DNA from: Advenella sp. FME57
GTDB lineage: Bacteria; Pseudomonadota; Gammaproteobacteria; Burkholderiales; Burkholderiaceae_B
Direction: 5' to 3'
DNA: 64,000 bases
Assembly (NCBI RefSeq): GCF_014897675.1
Contig: NZ_JABUXU010000007.1
Coordinates: 62,001 to 126,000 of the forward strand
How positions within the stretch are numbered: position 1 is the first letter of the stretch; each line of letters starts with the position of its first letter. Below are positions 41,208-52,529 of this stretch, one piece after another. Under the pieces are notes generated by a model, which saw only the letters and a program-made list of their open reading frames with translations, ran no database searches and was not told the origin of the DNA. Both the position numbers and the translations under genes were made by a program.

Positions 41208-42089
41208 ATGTCAGAACGCCACCCGATTATTTCAATTACCGGTTCTTCAGGGGCAGGAACCACATCGGTGACCCGAACCTTCGAAAATATTTTCCGTCGC
41301 GAAGGGGTGACTGCCGCTTCCATTGAAGGCGACAGCTTTCATCGCTACAACCGTGCGCAAATGAAAGAACGGCAGGCTGCCGCCGAAAAAAACGGCAATG
41401 CAAATTTCAGCCATTTCGGACCGGATACCAATTTGTTTGCCGAACTCGAAACACTGTTTCGCACATACAGCGAAAGCGGCTCAGGCAAACGGCGCAAGTA
41501 CCTGCATGACGCGCGCGAAGCCGCACCCTACAAACAGGAGCCCGGCACGTTCACCGAATGGGAAGATATTCCGCCCGATACCGACCTGCTGTTTTATGAG
41601 GGTCTGCACGGCGCGGTCGTGCACGACAAGATCAATATTGCGCAGTATCCCGATTTGCTGGTGGGCGTGGTGCCGGTGATCAATCTCGAATGGATCCAGA
41701 AATTGTGGCGCGACAAATCTACCAGAGGCTATTCGGCCGAAGCGGTCACTGACACAATCTTGCGCCGCATGCCCGACTATGTGAATCATATTTGCCCGCA
41801 GTTCTCGTTGACCCATGTCAACTTCCAGCGCGTGCCTTGCGTCGATACGTCCAATCCATTTATTGCAAGAGACATACCGGCGCCAGACGAGAGCTTCGTG
41901 GTCATTCGCTTTGCCAATCCCAAGGGTATCGATTTCCAGTATCTGCTCAATATGGTCCACGACTCGTTCATGTCGCGGGCCAACACCATTGTCGTACCTG
42001 GCGGCAAGATGGAGCTGGCCATGCAACTGATCTTTACCCCTTTTATCTGGCGCATGATGGAGCGCAAGAAACGCGCCGCGCAGGCCTGA
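41208..42089 (+). CDS. cbbP: Phosphoribulokinase
   Basis: Makes ribulose-1,5-bisphosphate, the RuBisCO substrate. The 293-residue protein begins [18 protein letters not shown], with the PRK-type nucleotide loop [18 protein letters not shown] and [41 protein letters not shown] are the usual bacterial class I PRK sequences. 103 bases separate it from cbbF; an upstream ATG within cbbF is not the start. Confidence 0.96.
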   Translation: MSERHPIISITGSSGAGTTSVTRTFENIFRREGVTAASIEGDSFHRYNRAQMKERQAAAEKNGNANFSHFGPDTNLFAELETLFRTYSESGSGKRRKYLHDAREAAPYKQEPGTFTEWEDIPPDTDLLFYEGLHGAVVHDKINIAQYPDLLVGVVPVINLEWIQKLWRDKSTRGYSAEAVTDTILRRMPDYVNHICPQFSLTHVNFQRVPCVDTSNPFIARDIPAPDESFVVIRFANPKGIDFQYLLNMVHDSFMSRANTIVVPGGKMELAMQLIFTPFIWRMMERKKRAAQA

Positions 42090-42096
42090 GGAGACC

Positions 42097-44124
42097 ATGA
42101 TGAATCTTGCCGAAAAAATAACCATTGAAGAAACCCGCCATGCGGATGCACTGCGTTTTCTGGCCGCCGATGCCGTCGAGCAGGCGCAATCAGGGCATCC
42201 GGGCGCGCCCATGGGCATGGCCGACATCGCCCAGGTGCTGTGGCGACGCCATTTGTCCCATAATCCTGCTGATCCTGGTTGGTTTAATCGCGACCGGTTC
42301 GTGCTATCCAACGGTCATGGGTCCATGCTGCTGTACGCCTTGCTGCACCTGACTGGATACGATTTGCCGCTCAACGAAATTCGACAGTTCCGTCAGTTGC
42401 ATTCGCGCACCCCTGGCCACCCTGAAGTAGGTCTGACGCCCGGTGTAGAGACGACCACCGGCCCGCTGGGCCAGGGCCTGGCTAACGCCGTGGGCATGGC
42501 GCTTGCCGAAAAACTGCTGGCCCGTCGCTACAATCACCCCGGCCATATGATTGTGGACCATTACACCTACGTCTTTGTCGGCGACGGCTGCCTGATGGAA
42601 GGCATCAGCCACGAAGCATGCTCCCTGGCCGGCACGCTTGGGCTGGGCAAGCTGATCTGCTTCTACGATGACAACGGAATTTCCATTGATGGCGATGTGG
42701 CGGGCTGGTTCGGCGACGATACTGCCGCCCGTTTTGCGGCATACAACTGGAATGTCATTGCCAATGTCGACGGACATGACGCAGCAGCGATTGACGCAGC
42801 CATCTTTCAGGCCAAATCGCAACCTGCCGCGCAAGCGCGCCCAACCCTGATCTGCTGCCGCACGCATATCGGCCATGGTGCGCCAACCAAGGCAGGCAGC
42901 CATGCGGTACATGGCGCTCCGCTGGGCACCGATGAAATCGCGGCGATGCGGGCGGCACGAAACTGGCCTTATGCAGAATTCGAACTGCCACAGGATGTTT
43001 TGGATGACTGGAACGCCATCGAGCAAGGCGCAGCCCGGCAGTCGCTCTGGCAACAGCAGTTTGACCGGTGGCAGGCGCGGTATCCGGAGGACGCCAGGGA
43101 ACTGGCCCGGCGACTGGCTGGCGACATTCCCGATGAAGCACTGCTGGCGCTGGAAGACCTGCTGGACGCCAGCGAGGCGCTGCATGGCAAAATTGCCACC
43201 CGCAAGGCGTCACAGATCGTGCTCGAAGCCATCACGCCTGAGCTGCCGGGCCTGTTCGGTGGTTCGGCGGACCTCAGCGGCTCGAATCTGACCAATGTTA
43301 AATCGTCGGTATGGGTCAATCATCACGGTCAGGGTAATTATTTAAGCTATGGCGTACGCGAATTCGGCATGGCCGCGGTCATGAACGGACTTGCCCTGCA
43401 TGGTGGATTCATTCCCTATGGTGGCACCTTCCTGACATTCTCGGATTATTCGCGCAATGCGATTCGCATGGCCGCACTCATGAAGCAGCGCGTGATTCAT
43501 GTATTTACCCACGACTCCATCGGGCTGGGCGAAGACGGTCCCACCCATCAACCGGTGGAACACCTGAGCGCGCTGCGCATCATTCCCAACAACCGCGTAT
43601 GGCGCCCCTGCGACGGGGAGGAAACGGCAATCGCGTGGCAGCAAGCACTGGAGCGGCAAGATGGTCCGACTTGCCTGATGCTGTCACGCCAGAACCTGAC
43701 GCCGTTTACCCGCGAGAAGACGCAACGCGAGCAGATCGCGCGCGGCGGCTATATTCTGCAGAACGCCGACCATGCGCAAGCGGTCCTCATTGCCACCGGG
43801 TCAGAGGTGGACATCGCGATCAAAGCAGCAGCGCTCTTGCGTGACGACGGTATTGAAGTGCGCGTCGTTTCCATGCCATGCGTGGAGCTGTTCATTGCCC
43901 AGTCGCAAGCCTGGCGCGATCAGATCCTTCCTCCGGATATGCCACGCGTCAGTATTGAAGCCGGTTCCAGCTGGTTTTGGCGCAGTGTGGTCAATAACGG
44001 CACCGCCATTGGCATCGACACCTTTGGGGAATCCGCACCGGCGGGCCAGCTATATGACTATTTTGGTCTGACCCCCCAGGCAGTTTGCAAAGCGATTTAC
44101 ACATTACTTGATCAGGTTTCATAA
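42097..44124 (+). CDS. cbbT: Transketolase
   Basis: Thiamine-diphosphate enzyme, 675 residues, interconverting sugar phosphates in the regenerative part of the Calvin cycle. Motifs: [20 protein letters not shown]-like turn, [39 protein letters not shown] with the ThDP-binding motif, and [23 protein letters not shown] in the pyrimidine domain. Starts seven bases after cbbP. Confidence 0.96.
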   Translation: MMNLAEKITIEETRHADALRFLAADAVEQAQSGHPGAPMGMADIAQVLWRRHLSHNPADPGWFNRDRFVLSNGHGSMLLYALLHLTGYDLPLNEIRQFRQLHSRTPGHPEVGLTPGVETTTGPLGQGLANAVGMALAEKLLARRYNHPGHMIVDHYTYVFVGDGCLMEGISHEACSLAGTLGLGKLICFYDDNGISIDGDVAGWFGDDTAARFAAYNWNVIANVDGHDAAAIDAAIFQAKSQPAAQARPTLICCRTHIGHGAPTKAGSHAVHGAPLGTDEIAAMRAARNWPYAEFELPQDVLDDWNAIEQGAARQSLWQQQFDRWQARYPEDARELARRLAGDIPDEALLALEDLLDASEALHGKIATRKASQIVLEAITPELPGLFGGSADLSGSNLTNVKSSVWVNHHGQGNYLSYGVREFGMAAVMNGLALHGGFIPYGGTFLTFSDYSRNAIRMAALMKQRVIHVFTHDSIGLGEDGPTHQPVEHLSALRIIPNNRVWRPCDGEETAIAWQQALERQDGPTCLMLSRQNLTPFTREKTQREQIARGGYILQNADHAQAVLIATGSEVDIAIKAAALLRDDGIEVRVVSMPCVELFIAQSQAWRDQILPPDMPRVSIEAGSSWFWRSVVNNGTAIGIDTFGESAPAGQLYDYFGLTPQAVCKAIYTLLDQVS

Positions 44125-44186
44125 CACGATTCGTTCGCAGGGGTTCCTGTTACTTAACGCCCCCTGCTCTACCCAAGGAGATCAAC

Positions 44187-45242
44187 ATGGCCCTCGTTTC
44201 TTTACGTCAACTACTGGATCATGCTGCCGAGCATGGTTACGGCATTCCCGCCTTCAATGTCAACAATCTGGAACAGATCCAGGCGATCATGCAGGCCGCA
44301 TCAGGCACCGACAGCCCGGTCATTCTGCAGGCCTCTGCCGGCGCACGAAAATATGCCGGCGAAGCCTTCCTGCGCCGACTGGTCGAGGCGGCTATTGAGT
44401 CCTATCCCGATATTCCAGTGTGTATGCACCAGGACCATGGTGCCAGCCCGGCCGTGTGCCAGGCGTCAATCCGTTCCGGTTTTTCAAGCGTGATGATGGA
44501 CGGTTCCCTTATGGCCGACATGAAAACGCCATCTACCTATGAATACAATGTGGCTGTTACGCGACAAGTTGCGGATATGGCCCATTGCGTCGGTGTCTCG
44601 GTCGAAGGTGAACTCGGCTGCCTGGGCTCGCTTGAATCGGGCCAGGCGGGCGAAGAAGATGGCTCCGGCGCCCAAGGGGTGTTATCGCACGAACAACTGC
44701 TTACCGATCCGGAACAGGCCGCCGATTTTGTTGCTCGTACCGGCGTGGATGCGCTGGCCATTGCCATTGGCACCAGCCACGGCGCCTATAAATTTACCCG
44801 CAAGCCCACCGGCGACATTCTGGCCATTGACCGTATCCGCGCCATTCACGCACGCATTCCCAATACGCACCTGGTCATGCACGGCTCCTCTTCCGTTCCC
44901 CAGGAATGGCTGGACATCATCCGCAAGCATGGTGGCGACATCCGTGAAACTTACGGCGTGCCGGTAGAGGAAATCTGTGAAGGCATCAAAAATGGCGTGC
45001 GCAAAGTCAATATCGATACCGATATCCGGCTGGCGATGACAGGTGCAATGCGTCGCAGCATGATGCAGGACACGGCGGAATTTGATCCACGCAAATTCTT
45101 CAAGGAAGCCACCGCGGCCGCACGACAGATTTGCCAAGAGCGCTTCGAAGCGTTTGGCTGCGCAGGTCGGGCTTCTGTCATCAAACCGGTAGCGCTGGAA
45201 AAGATGGCCGGCATCTATGCGCAGCAGGCCGCTGCCGCCTGA
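44187..45242 (+). CDS. cbbA: Fructose-1,6-bisphosphate aldolase class II (Calvin cycle type)
   Basis: Zinc aldolase, 351 residues. Zinc-binding and catalytic segments: [80 protein letters not shown] and the NIDTDIR terminal motif. This subfamily is found in cbb operons. It ends the operon; a terminator follows at 45492. Confidence 0.95.
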   Translation: MALVSLRQLLDHAAEHGYGIPAFNVNNLEQIQAIMQAASGTDSPVILQASAGARKYAGEAFLRRLVEAAIESYPDIPVCMHQDHGASPAVCQASIRSGFSSVMMDGSLMADMKTPSTYEYNVAVTRQVADMAHCVGVSVEGELGCLGSLESGQAGEEDGSGAQGVLSHEQLLTDPEQAADFVARTGVDALAIAIGTSHGAYKFTRKPTGDILAIDRIRAIHARIPNTHLVMHGSSSVPQEWLDIIRKHGGDIRETYGVPVEEICEGIKNGVRKVNIDTDIRLAMTGAMRRSMMQDTAEFDPRKFFKEATAAARQICQERFEAFGCAGRASVIKPVALEKMAGIYAQQAAAA

Positions 45243-45491
45243 CGCCTGCCTGTGTGCGGCGGCGCCGGATAATGCCCTGGTTCGAACAGGATTGCTGTTC
45301 CGGTGTCGGCCCGTATGACCCCAGACTGCCCTGGATCCAGGACAGCCCCGTTTTCCTGTTGATAGCTGTATTTATCGTTGATAGCTGTATTTCTATTTCT
45401 AAGCAGCGTAGATAAATGCCGCATTGTCATGTTTTTGATTGCTAACAGATACAAGGCTTGCTTGCCACGGTTTACCGTTGACGGCAATGAC
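45243..45491 (+). other. Downstream region of the cbb operon
   Basis: About 250 bases without a gene. It contains a direct repeat (see 45358) and leads to the terminator. An imperfect GC-rich hairpin near 45573-45600 may end the convergent adhC operon, but its tail is not T-rich. Confidence 0.4.
45358..45392 (+). repeat. Two-copy direct repeat, GTTGATAGCTGTATTT
   Basis: The 16-base sequence occurs twice at 45358-45373 and 45377-45392 with three bases between. It may be a simple slippage duplication; no role is apparent. Confidence 0.6.
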
Positions 45492-45523
45492 GAAGGGGCT
45501 CAATATTAAGAGCCCCTTCTTTT
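45492..45523 (+). terminator. Rho-independent terminator of the cbb operon
   Basis: Perfect 10-bp stem GAAGGGGCTC / GAGCCCCTTC around an 8-base A/T loop, followed by TTTT on the plus strand. It lies about 250 bases after the cbbA stop. Confidence 0.82.
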
Positions 45524-45608
45524 GGCTGTTGTGCCATACCGACACAGCAGGTATACCGCTTTTATGAGCACAAGGCACGCCGCTATGTGTAGCGTGCCTG
45601 GTGCAGCA

Positions 45609-46721
45609 TCAGTCGAAAGTAACCACGGAACGGATCGACGTACCCTCATGCATCAGATCGAATGCCTCGTTGATCTTCTCGATCGGCATGACATGTGTGA
45701 TCAGGTCATCGATATTGATCTTGCCTTCCATGTACCAGTCAACAATTTTTGGTACATCGGTACGACCGCGTGCGCCGCCGAAGGCCGAGCCCTGCCAGAC
45801 GCGACCGGTGACCAGTTGAAACGGCCTTGTCGAGATTTCCTGGCCCGCGCCGGCCACACCAATAATCGTGCTCTTGCCCCAGCCCTTATGGCAGGACTCC
45901 AGCGCCTGACGCATCAGATTCACATTGCCGATACATTCAAAGGTATGATCGGCGCCGCCCTTGGTCAGACTCACCAGGTATGGAACGATATCGCCTTCGA
46001 CTTCTTTCGGATTGACAAAATGCGTCATGCCAAATTTTCGGGCCAGTTCTTCACGTGCCGGATTGATGTCCACGCCAATAATCATATCGGCACCGGCCAT
46101 GCGTGCACCCTGCACGACATTCAGGCCAATGCCGCCCAGACCAAACACAATCACCTTGTCTCCGGGCTGGACCTTTGCCGTATAGATGACCGCACCGACA
46201 CCGGTTGTTACGCCGCAGCCGATATAGCAGACCTTTTCAAAGGGCGCATCTTCCCGGATTTTTGCAAGTGCAATTTCCGGCACCACCGTGTAATTTGAAA
46301 AGGTGGACGTACCCATGTAGTGAAACACATCTTTGCCGTTCAATTTGAAACGGCTGGTACCATCGGGCATCAGGCCCTTGCCCTGGGTTTCACGAATAGC
46401 GCCGCACAAATTGGTCTTGCGCGACAGGCAGAATACGCAATTGCGGCACTCAGGCGTATAAAGCGGAATAACGTGATCGCCGGGCTTGAGCGTAGTCACG
46501 CCGGAACCCACTTCAACCACCACACCGGCGCCTTCGTGGCCCAGAATAGCCGGAAAAATGCCTTCCGGGTCGTCACCGGACAGCGTGAACATGTCTGTAT
46601 GACACACGCCCGATGCCTTGATTTCCACCAGCACTTCGAATGCACGCGGGCCGTCCAGCTGGACAGTCTCGATCGTCAGCGGCGCCCCGGCTTTGGTGGC
46701 AACAGCGGCTTTTGTTTCCAT
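45609..46721 (-). CDS. adhC: S-(hydroxymethyl)glutathione dehydrogenase (class III alcohol dehydrogenase)
   Basis: NAD-dependent zinc dehydrogenase of 370 residues that oxidises the formaldehyde-glutathione adduct to S-formylglutathione. Catalytic zinc Cys/His in [10 protein letters not shown] (Cys40), GHEGAGVV, and structural zinc [17 protein letters not shown] are present; the Rossmann fold is [19 protein letters not shown] and the fingerprint [13 protein letters not shown]. It is encoded with gfa 15 bases upstream, an explicit formaldehyde detoxification pair next to the mxa and cbb genes. Confidence 0.96.
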   Translation of the reverse strand: METKAAVATKAGAPLTIETVQLDGPRAFEVLVEIKASGVCHTDMFTLSGDDPEGIFPAILGHEGAGVVVEVGSGVTTLKPGDHVIPLYTPECRNCVFCLSRKTNLCGAIRETQGKGLMPDGTSRFKLNGKDVFHYMGTSTFSNYTVVPEIALAKIREDAPFEKVCYIGCGVTTGVGAVIYTAKVQPGDKVIVFGLGGIGLNVVQGARMAGADMIIGVDINPAREELARKFGMTHFVNPKEVEGDIVPYLVSLTKGGADHTFECIGNVNLMRQALESCHKGWGKSTIIGVAGAGQEISTRPFQLVTGRVWQGSAFGGARGRTDVPKIVDWYMEGKINIDDLITHVMPIEKINEAFDLMHEGTSIRSVVTFD

Positions 46722-46736
46722 TACTTCAACTCCTGC

Positions 46737-47306
46737 TTAAGATGCATGTTTTGATTTTGCAACGTGTGTTGCGATAACGTCCATCAACGCCGGCGACAGC
46801 GCATCATAGGGCGGCAATCCCAGTTCGTTCAATCTTGCACGAATGCCATTCATTTCTGCAGGATCGGTGCCTGTTTCAATAATGGACGAGACAAAAGCGG
46901 CAAAGGTGGGTGCAGACCAGCCGGTCTGCGGAGAGCGCTCTGTATGAATGAAATCGAGCCCATAGAATGGATGCTGCGCATTTTCAATGCGGCCATACAT
47001 GTGAACGCCACAACCGCTGCATGCATGACGCTGAATGGCTGCCGACTCGTCGACCACCTTGAGCTTGTCGGCATGGGCTGTCACTTGCACCGACTCTTTG
47101 GGCACCACGGCAACCTGCGAAAACAGGGCGCCTGCAGGCCGCCAGCATTTAGAGCAACCACAAAGGTGATTATGTGCTGATTGCGAGTTCACGGTTACTT
47201 CTACCCTGTCTGTCTCGCAGTTGCACACCAGTTTGCCACCGGTAAAGTTATTGTCTGTACTCGCCTGAACGCCATTGTTAACGGCTGGATGGATATTGTA
47301 ACTCAT
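46737..47306 (-). CDS. gfa: S-(hydroxymethyl)glutathione synthase (glutathione-dependent formaldehyde-activating enzyme)
   Basis: 189 residues. The zinc-binding Cys set is visible in [38 protein letters not shown] and [15 protein letters not shown], the Gfa family signature. The enzyme speeds formation of S-hydroxymethylglutathione, the substrate of AdhC. Start 47306 has GGAGA just upstream; an in-frame ATG at 47480 lies in poorly conserved sequence. Confidence 0.95.
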   Translation of the reverse strand: MSYNIHPAVNNGVQASTDNNFTGGKLVCNCETDRVEVTVNSQSAHNHLCGCSKCWRPAGALFSQVAVVPKESVQVTAHADKLKVVDESAAIQRHACSGCGVHMYGRIENAQHPFYGLDFIHTERSPQTGWSAPTFAAFVSSIIETGTDPAEMNGIRARLNELGLPPYDALSPALMDVIATHVAKSKHAS

Positions 47307-47731
47307 ATGTGTCTCCGGATTGGTTATGAATGGTTCTGACTTGATCGGGCACCTTCCCCGCCAAACATGGCACCTTGCACATGGGCAGGCAATAACCACT
47401 CCTAAAGCAACTTCCATGCCAATCATCGGAAACGATGGCGCCTGCAGGCGAGAAAACAGAGTGAACAGAAGCAGAACCATTCCGCTTTCACAACGGCGCT
47501 GCGCCGGTCACTTCAAAGCGCGAATCAGCAGTTGTTCAGAATACGATACAGGCTGTTCCATGGTCTGCCGAAGATGCACGCGGGTCGATACAGATGCGGC
47601 GGCGTGCAGGCGATGCAACGCCCGGTCTGTCACGAACGACACGCATGCGTGCAAGACAGCCGCAAATCAAAGGCGAATCAGAGGGGCGAATCAGCGGGTA
47701 AATCTGTCCAGATGCTCAGGCCCCTGTTGTG
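47307..47731 (-). other. Intergenic region upstream of gfa
   Basis: About 425 bases between gfa and the peptidase gene without any supported gene; small plus-strand ORFs are shadows with no family features. The gfa promoter should be here. Confidence 0.4.
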
Positions 47732-48769
47732 TCAGGACGCTGCCGATAGCCGGGTCATGGTATCGGTCAGCGCCGCAAGAATGAGCGGATCCGAAGGCGT
47801 ATGCGTGCCGCCCGGGACCCAGCACAGATCGGCGCCGGGCAGGAAGCGCTGCAGCATATGAACGTTGGCCGCAGGACATATCCAGTCGTGCGTGCCATGC
47901 AGCAAAGTGGTCTTCACCGGCACCTGGCGCAACTGCGCGAGCAGCGCAGGCAGATCGATAAACCCCGTGTGGCGCAAATAGTGTGCCTGGATGCGATATT
48001 TATGAATATTGCGCGCCGCAGCCCTGGCCTGGCCTTGGTCGCGTTCGCCATCTTCACCCTGAGGCTGCGCACTGGCAGCCGCCTGCGCTGCCGAGCCCTG
48101 GGCCTGGGTATGTTTTTTTTGGGCTGGCTGCCCGCTGGACGCTTGCTGCGCTGGCTTGCCCTGCATCATGCTGCCCATGATATTGTTCTCGTAGTTGCTC
48201 CAGCGTTCGGCTGCATCCGACATTTTCTCGCGATCGCTGCCAAGTAGCCTGTCGGCCAGCGTCAGCAGAACCGATTCTTTTTCACTGTCACTCATGGTCT
48301 CGGTCAGGCTGTCCCAAGCTTGCGGAACCAATGCCTGCAGTTGCTGGAAGAACCAGTCCAGTTGCAGCCGGGACGGCAGAAACGTGCCGCGCAGCACGAG
48401 ATGGTGAATACTTGCGGCGTACCTGGCGACGTAAGCCAGGGCCAGGTATGCCCCCCACGATCCGCCCACGACGGTCCACGCTGAAATGGCCAGATGTTGT
48501 CTCAGGCGTTCAATATCGTCCACCAGGTGCGCCGTTGTATTATGTTCCAGACTTCCGGTGGGCAGGCTTTTACCGCTGCCGCGCTGGTCAAACAGGACCA
48601 CTCGCCAGCGCCTGAGGTCGAACCAGTCCAGCATGGCAAGATTGCTGCTACTGCCCGGCCCGCCATGCAGAACGACCGCGGCAGGCGCCCGGACATTGCC
48701 GAATTCGGCGTAGTACAGCTGGTGACCATCGGGGGTCTGCAGATAACCTTGGGACAATGGCATGCTCAT
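47732..48769 (-). CDS. Proline iminopeptidase-like alpha/beta hydrolase with a Gln/Ala-rich insertion
   Basis: 345 residues. Oxyanion motif HGGPGSSSN and the nucleophile elbow VGGSWGAYLALAY (Ser104) fit the prolyl aminopeptidase family; DQRGSGKS follows the first motif and HGTHDWICP and GGTHTP hold the acid and His regions. Residues ~203-253, in the cap region, are replaced or expanded by Gln/Ala/Gly-rich low-complexity sequence (QQASSGQPAQKK and on), absent in usual relatives. Start at 48769; the 63-base upstream extension is not favoured. Confidence 0.8.
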   Translation of the reverse strand: MSMPLSQGYLQTPDGHQLYYAEFGNVRAPAAVVLHGGPGSSSNLAMLDWFDLRRWRVVLFDQRGSGKSLPTGSLEHNTTAHLVDDIERLRQHLAISAWTVVGGSWGAYLALAYVARYAASIHHLVLRGTFLPSRLQLDWFFQQLQALVPQAWDSLTETMSDSEKESVLLTLADRLLGSDREKMSDAAERWSNYENNIMGSMMQGKPAQQASSGQPAQKKHTQAQGSAAQAAASAQPQGEDGERDQGQARAAARNIHKYRIQAHYLRHTGFIDLPALLAQLRQVPVKTTLLHGTHDWICPAANVHMLQRFLPGADLCWVPGGTHTPSDPLILAALTDTMTRLSAAS

Positions 48770-48868
48770 AAAACAAGTTCCGGGCAGAAGATGAAAACAG
48801 GATCGCACTATTACAACTGATACAATAACCAAGGCATAAACCGGAGATTTTTTGCAGGTTAAAGCGCC

Positions 48869-48896
48869 TTGACAAATATGCGAGTCATGCTACCAT
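48869..48896 (+). promoter_or_regulatory. Candidate promoter of pqqA
   Basis: TTGACA at 48869-48874 and TACCAT at 48891-48896 are 16 bases apart. This is a strong -35 and a moderate -10, about 135 bases before pqqA. It lies just upstream of the divergent peptidase gene start (48769). Confidence 0.45.
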
Positions 48897-49030
48897 TAAT
48901 TTGACTGCGCATCGTTTTACAGTCATGCGGGGCAGTAGCCATATTGAATTATCAGTATCACGCTGGTAGTTGGCTCATACACCTTCTGCCTGCCACTTCG
49001 ACATTTTCCATCTGAACAGGAGATATAATT

Positions 49031-49105
49031 ATGAAATGGACAACACCTGAGTTTTGCGATCTGCGTTTTGGCTTTGAAATCACGATGTACATTGCCAACC
49101 GTTAA
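49031..49105 (+). CDS. pqqA: PQQ precursor peptide PqqA
   Basis: 24-residue substrate peptide MKWTTPEFCDLRFGFEITMY then IANR, with the Glu16 and Tyr20 that are cross-linked by PqqE to form PQQ. A start-codon region with AGGAG (approximately 49018) precedes it. pqqBCDE follow. Confidence 0.95.
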   Translation: MKWTTPEFCDLRFGFEITMYIANR

Positions 49106-49168
49106 TCTGCATCTTACGCTCATACCATGCGGCGCTGGCGAGAGCCAGTGCCGTTTTACTTGCTACCT

Positions 49169-50098
49169 ATGAAAATTCTTGTGCTTGGCTCTGCCGCCGG
49201 TGGCGGATTCCCGCAGTGGAACTGCAACTGTCCCAATTGTGACGGTGTACGCCGACAGAGTATCCGTGCCATACCCCGTACCCAGTCATCCATCGCGATC
49301 TCGGCAGACGGTATTCAATGGCTGCTGGTCAATGCCTCTCCCGATATTCTCAAACAGATCCAGGCTAATCCGGCGCTGCAACCGGCACGCAGCGTGCGTG
49401 ATACTGGTATCACATCTGTAATATTAATGGATGCGCAGATCGATCACGTGACCGGCCTGTTAATGCTGCGAGAAAGCAGCAGCCCCATCCCCTTGTACTG
49501 TACCGAGCCGGTCTGGAACGATCTGAGCACCGGCCTGCCGCTTACCCAGGTTCTATCGCATTATTGCGGCCTGACGCATCGGCACATTACCGTTGAAGAG
49601 AATCGCTTTAGCCCGCCCTTGCAGCTTGTTGAGCTTCCCGGCATTAACATCACACCGTTTCCGCTCACCAGCAAGGCTCCGCCCTATTCGCCCAACCGCA
49701 ACAACCCGCAGGTCGGCGACAATATCGGCCTGCTCATTACCAGTGAGCGCTCTGGCAAAAGTCTTTTTTATGCGCCCGGTCTGGGCCAAATCGAGCCGCT
49801 AGTGCTCGAGGCCATGTCCCGTGCCGATTGCGTCATGGTAGACGGAACGGTGTGGACCGAAGACGAGATGATCCGTCTTGGCCTGTCGCGCAAAACCGCT
49901 GCCCAGATGGGCCATCTGCCGCAATCCGGACCCAAAGGCATGATCAGCGTTCTGGACTCGCTGGGCAAAAATAAACGCAAGATTCTAATTCATATCAACA
50001 ACAGCAATCCGATCCTGGATCAGGACTCGGAACAGGCTGCAGTACTGCAACGGCATAATATCGAAATCGCCGTTGATGGCATGGAGATTACATTGTGA
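49169..50098 (+). CDS. pqqB: PQQ biosynthesis protein PqqB
   Basis: 309-residue metallo-beta-lactamase-fold protein: [48 protein letters not shown] with the metal-binding His region, and the [37 protein letters not shown] end. It is proposed to hydroxylate the PQQ precursor. The 49169 start matches the family start. Confidence 0.96.
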   Translation: MKILVLGSAAGGGFPQWNCNCPNCDGVRRQSIRAIPRTQSSIAISADGIQWLLVNASPDILKQIQANPALQPARSVRDTGITSVILMDAQIDHVTGLLMLRESSSPIPLYCTEPVWNDLSTGLPLTQVLSHYCGLTHRHITVEENRFSPPLQLVELPGINITPFPLTSKAPPYSPNRNNPQVGDNIGLLITSERSGKSLFYAPGLGQIEPLVLEAMSRADCVMVDGTVWTEDEMIRLGLSRKTAAQMGHLPQSGPKGMISVLDSLGKNKRKILIHINNSNPILDQDSEQAAVLQRHNIEIAVDGMEITL

Positions 50099-50853
50099 GC
50101 ATCGTTCTTTCGAATCTCGCTGGGTATAACCAGAAGCAAACCGACCCCGAGGCCTGGGACCGGGCTGAATTTGAACGCCAGTTGCGCGCCAAAGGTGCCA
50201 GCTACCACATTCATCATCCATTCAATGTCCGGATGAACAGCGGCCAGTTGAGCCAGGACGATATCCGATGCTGGGTTGCCAACCGCTTCTATTACCAGAT
50301 TAACATTCCGCTCAAAGATGCTGCAGTCATGTCAAACTGCCCGGACAGGGAAACCCGCCGTCGCTGGATCCTGCGCATGCTGGACCATGATGGCTTCGGC
50401 GATAACGAAGGCGGCATTGAAGCCTGGACTCGTCTGGGTCAAGCGGTGGGTATCAGCCGCGAGGACTTGTGGTCTCTGAAGCTGGTCGCGCCCGGCGTGC
50501 GTTTTGCCGTGGATGCCTATGTCAATTTTGCGCGTCAGGCGCCCTGGCAGGAAGCGGTGTGTTCATCGCTGACCGAAATGTTTGCACCAAAAATACACAA
50601 AGACAGGCTGGCAAACTGGCCCGGTCATTATCAGTGGATCGAGGCAGGCGGACTGGAATATTTCCGCAGCCGGATCTCTCTGGCAGAAAGGGATGTCGAG
50701 CACGGATTGCAGGTCACGCTCGATTACTTTACCACTCGCCAGCAACAGGCGCGGGCACTGGAAATACTGCAGTTCAAACTGGACATTCTATGGTCCATGC
50801 TGGATGCCATTGAAAAAGCCTGCCAGCACCACAGCGAGACCACTCATGCCTGA
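50095..50853 (+). CDS. pqqC: Pyrroloquinoline-quinone synthase PqqC
   Basis: Catalyses the final eight-electron oxidation to PQQ. 252 residues, GTG start overlapping the pqqB TGA. Typical segments: [41 protein letters not shown] and the [13 protein letters not shown] helix, C-terminal helices ending [24 protein letters not shown]. Confidence 0.95.
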   Translation: MSIVLSNLAGYNQKQTDPEAWDRAEFERQLRAKGASYHIHHPFNVRMNSGQLSQDDIRCWVANRFYYQINIPLKDAAVMSNCPDRETRRRWILRMLDHDGFGDNEGGIEAWTRLGQAVGISREDLWSLKLVAPGVRFAVDAYVNFARQAPWQEAVCSSLTEMFAPKIHKDRLANWPGHYQWIEAGGLEYFRSRISLAERDVEHGLQVTLDYFTTRQQQARALEILQFKLDILWSMLDAIEKACQHHSETTHA

Positions 50854-51109
50854 CTTGCCCGAAAAGCCCCTGTTGTCGCGCCTGTTCCGGCTGCAGTACG
50901 AAAAAGCGCAAAATGCCTATGTCCTGCTGTACCCAGAAGGCATGGTCAAGCTGAACGACAGCGCCGCCGAAATTCTACGTCGCTGTGATGGCGATCGCAA
51001 TATTGCCCAGATCGTTGCCGATCTGGAACAAAGCTTTGCCACGACAGGATTGCAGAACGATGTTGAATCATTTTTGCAGGCTGCACAGGAGCGTGGCTGG
51101 ATCAAATAG
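50846..51109 (+). CDS. pqqD: PqqD peptide chaperone
   Basis: 87 residues of the RiPP recognition element: [50 protein letters not shown]. It binds PqqA and presents it to PqqE. The gene starts inside the end of pqqC (8-base overlap). Confidence 0.94.
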   Translation: MPDLPEKPLLSRLFRLQYEKAQNAYVLLYPEGMVKLNDSAAEILRRCDGDRNIAQIVADLEQSFATTGLQNDVESFLQAAQERGWIK

Positions 51110-51117
51110 AGGTCATC

Positions 51118-52308
51118 ATGGATATGCCCCAAGCCGTTGAACAAAAGCAGAAAGCGACCATTGCGCCACCGCTGTGGCTGCTGGCCGAACTGACCTATCG
51201 CTGCCCGCTGCATTGCGTGTTCTGCTATAACCCGGTCGACTATGCCAGCAACCTGAACGAGCTCAGTACCGACCAGTGGATCAGCGTCATGCGCCAGGCC
51301 CGGGAAATGGGCGCGGCACAGTTGGGGTTTTCCGGCGGAGAGCCTTTGCTGCGCGATGACCTGGAAGTACTTGTGGCCGAAGGTCGCCAATTGGGTTTCT
51401 ATACCAATCTTATTACCTCCGGCGTTGGCTTAAAGCGCGAACGGCTTGCCGCCCTGCGGGATGCCGGGCTCGATCATATTCAATTGTCATTCCAGGATTC
51501 GACCCGGGAAATGAACGATTTCCTGACGCACACCAAAACCTTTGATTTGAAATCGCGCGTTGCCGCCATGATTCGGGAATTCGAATATCCCATGGTGCTG
51601 AACGTGGTTCTGCATCGCTATAATCTGGACCATATCGAGCGCATTATCGAGATGGCCGACAAGATGGGGGTGGAATATCTTGAACTGGCCAATACACAGT
51701 ATTACGGCTGGGGCCTGATCAATCGCGAACAGTTGTTACCCGACAGATCACAATTGCAGCGCGCCGAAGCGGCCGTAGCGCGCTATCGCGAAAAAATCGG
51801 CAACCGGATGCGCATTCTGTTTGTCGTACCGGATTATTTTGAAAAACGCCCCAAAGCCTGTATGAACGGCTGGGGATCCGTTTTCCTGGCCATATCCGCC
51901 GATGGTAGCGCCCTACCCTGTCACGCAGCAAAGACGATTCCGGGCCTGCAGTTTCCGCAAGTAACCGAGAGCACTGTGCATGATATCTGGTACCACAGCG
52001 ATGCATTCAACAAGTTCCGTGGTGATGACTGGATGCAGGAACCTTGTCGCACCTGCCCAGAAAAGGAGCATGATTTTGGTGGCTGCCGTTGTCAGGCGCT
52101 GGCCCTGACCGGCAATGCAGCCAACGCCGACCCGGTTTGCGATAAATCGCCCTATCACCATGTCATTACAGATATGATCGGACGCACGCCGGCAGCAGCC
52201 GTCCAGGAAAAGCCACTGGTGTTCCGCAACGATGCCAACTCGCGCAGGCTATCGGCCAGCACGGCCACCAACGCCCTGGCAAGCGAGGACAAAATGTCGC
52301 CTTCATAG
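51118..52308 (+). CDS. pqqE: Radical SAM protein PqqE
   Basis: 396 residues. Radical SAM cluster Cys29, Cys33, Cys36 in LTYRCPLHCVFCYNPV; SPASM-domain cysteines occur at the C terminus (ALPCHAAK, EPCRTCPEKEHDFGGCRC). The enzyme links Glu16 and Tyr20 of PqqA. It follows pqqD by eight bases. The last ~50 residues are variable. Confidence 0.96.
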   Translation: MDMPQAVEQKQKATIAPPLWLLAELTYRCPLHCVFCYNPVDYASNLNELSTDQWISVMRQAREMGAAQLGFSGGEPLLRDDLEVLVAEGRQLGFYTNLITSGVGLKRERLAALRDAGLDHIQLSFQDSTREMNDFLTHTKTFDLKSRVAAMIREFEYPMVLNVVLHRYNLDHIERIIEMADKMGVEYLELANTQYYGWGLINREQLLPDRSQLQRAEAAVARYREKIGNRMRILFVVPDYFEKRPKACMNGWGSVFLAISADGSALPCHAAKTIPGLQFPQVTESTVHDIWYHSDAFNKFRGDDWMQEPCRTCPEKEHDFGGCRCQALALTGNAANADPVCDKSPYHHVITDMIGRTPAAAVQEKPLVFRNDANSRRLSASTATNALASEDKMSPS

Positions 52309-52529
52309 GGAAAACGAGACACGCATGACATATCATGTGATATACAATTGGGTGAACATAGACAGGTTACCCAGCCACTAGCGGGTTATCGTATTTTTTG
52401 CAGTTTAATGTTGCGCAGACGACATCAACAAGCAGCGGGCATACAACCCGTAACAAGCACCGAGACAGATTACAAAATCGGCATCAGCCACCGAAAGGAC
52501 AAGCGCTGATGTACATAGCAGGAGGAGAC

